Below the pieces are notes generated by a model. The model was not told where the DNA came from. It was given only the letters and a program-made list of their open reading frames with translations, and searched no databases. Of a stretch of DNA of 64,000 bases, positions 62,833-64,000 are shown in pieces (the first letter of the stretch is position 1; the number at the start of each line of letters is the position of its first letter). The stretch is from Gordius sp. MW1 (lineage: Eukaryota; Nematomorpha; Gordioida; Gordea; Gordiidae). A program made the position numbers and the translations under genes. The DNA is taken from NCBI GenBank assembly GCA_964036665.1, contig OZ038530.1:18374001-18438000 (forward strand), given 5' to 3'.

Positions 62833-64000
62833 ATTACGGGTTTCCAGAAATAGTTGTTACGGATAATGGTAAAGCTTTTATTAGCAACGAATTTAAACAA
62901 TTTTGATTAAAATATTAAATAAACCATAATTAAACTCCACCGTTCCTTTCAAGCTCTAATGGTCAGGTAGAAAGGTATGTAGGTATTGTTAAAAAATGGT
63001 TAAACATAGCTAAAGTAACGAAGGACGGAACGTGGTTATCTAAACTTTATCACAATATGTCACCACGGTATAACCGTGCTCCGGTTAGCTATGAATTTTT
63101 AAATCGTAAATTAATGTACCCACCCGATTTTTTAAAGTTCACTGAGCACCAAACTTCACCCAGTATTAGTGTGCCAAAGTTTGAGTTAAACCAAAGAGTT
63201 TGGTATCGGAACTATTTGAATGGGTGTTAGGTGTAATTATTGAACAATTAGGGACAAAAGTCATAAAGTTAAGGACTTAACGGAAAATAAATTTGAAATT
63301 AGGATGCTATATAATTATATTCAACGTTTATTCCTAGTTAGATGAGGATAAATGCAGCATGGTGCGACGTGGAGTTAAAAGTGACATCCACGGCATCTAG
63401 GAACAAAAGGGTTTCGCTATACATTTTAATAAAAGTGGAAACGGACTGGAGGTCAAGGCTATTAAACTTGACTCTCTGGGTCCGCCGGGCCAGGTCGGGA
63501 GGGCATACACACAACACCCAAGATCTCCAAGACGACCAAGACAGGAGGGGGCTGCGGTCAGAGGAAACAGAGATACGAGCGGAGCAACGACGAAATGTGT
63601 CTGGAAGTCAACCGTTACTCCGGCCTCCAATCGAAGCGAAAGAAGTGTTGGGGATGTAAAGCCAAACATTTGCCCCCGATGTGTTTCAAAGTGAAATCCG
63701 GTTTAGGAAAGGTTCCTCAACCCAATAATGTCGCAGAGCTGGAGTCCAGGGTGACTATGGACACCCTGACTTTTGACAACCCCGGACCTTCAATTTCTTA
63801 ATAAAAGGGAAAGGTGTGGTATACGTATATACCACGTTACCACCATGTGTTATTATACCACGTTTTAATGTCCTCGGTATACTTTAATCTTACCTAGATT
63901 TGTTTTATAAATATTAATGTAAAAGGGTTAAAGAACGGTTCTGCAATCCTTATAATTAAAAAAAGGAATTGGTCAAAGGAAGGCATTTTTACCGCGGGTT
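62833..64000 (+). mobile_element. Gypsy-like LTR retrotransposon remnant, unit 3 (cut by window end)
   Basis: Third copy of the decayed integrase. The LTR starts at 63815 and is truncated by the window edge. Confidence 0.85.

Larger units (their letters stand above)
58392..64000. repeat. Tandem unit 3, partial
   Basis: The start of a third unit, cut by the window end inside the Gypsy-like LTR. It has empty sites for both unit 2 insertions (ATAATGTCTTAA near 60436 and TATTTAAACTGC near 61063) and lacks the 552 bp segment of unit 1. It therefore represents the unit without any of the three copy-specific insertions. Confidence 0.9.

Overview
The window is AT-rich nuclear DNA from an arthropod, most likely an insect. 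Exons are short with GT..AG introns, there is a Dicer-2-type helicase N-terminus and a cytosolic isoleucyl-tRNA synthetase, and the rest is dense with hAT-type MITEs, LTR elements and foldback DNA. No complete protein-coding gene lies inside the window.

The dominant feature is a very large direct tandem repeat. Sequence from base 1 recurs from 26354 (period 26,353) and again from 55735 (period 29,381), nearly base for base. Differences are homopolymer lengths, a few single bases and small indels, and three large insertions. The natural unit boundary appears to be a junction near 2185-2664 (copies near 28538-29017 and 57919-58398). There the first four exons of an isoleucyl-tRNA synthetase gene (+ strand) run directly into the first three exons of a Dicer-2 gene (- strand), and both genes are cut off at the junction. 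A tandem duplication whose ends fell inside these two genes would give exactly this layout. Each internal unit would then carry 5' stubs of both, with intact genes expected only at the edges of the array.

Layout of a unit, with copy 1 coordinates: Dicer-2 5' fragment (2654-3172, -); a long non-coding stretch; hAT MITEs (about 5244-5370 and 6234-6453); a decayed Gypsy-like integrase plus 3' LTR (7655-9286); non-coding DNA with short inverted repeats; a block of 105-130 bp hairpin satellite repeats with a tRNA-like sequence (12.5-14.6 kb); a 322 bp hAT MITE; an unidentified terminal exon (16933-17060, -); a TMCO4/DUF726 pseudogene (17592-18690, -) with MITEs in its intron; a broken Cys-rich ORF of unknown function (19794-21189, +); a DnaJ (Hsp40 class B) C-terminal region, partially triplicated and split by a 2.16 kb foldback element (21506-25188, +); a small membrane-protein ORF with one stop (25986-26297, -); and the IleRS 5' fragment, which closes the unit.

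Copy-specific events: unit 1 alone has a 552 bp segment (6916-7467) with interleaved perfect inverted repeats. Unit 2 alone has a 2,411 bp LTR retroelement (31059-33469, target duplication AATGT) and a 1,156 bp hAT element (34105-35260, target duplication ATTTAAAC). Each is absent at the matching site of the other units, so empty and filled sites can be compared directly.

The most interesting possibility is functional. Convergent promoters of IleRS and Dicer-2 stubs face each other across every junction. Read-through would make overlapping transcripts from Dicer-2 itself, a possible source of endo-siRNAs against the siRNA enzyme. This is inference. A collapsed or duplicated assembly of haplotypes must be excluded first.
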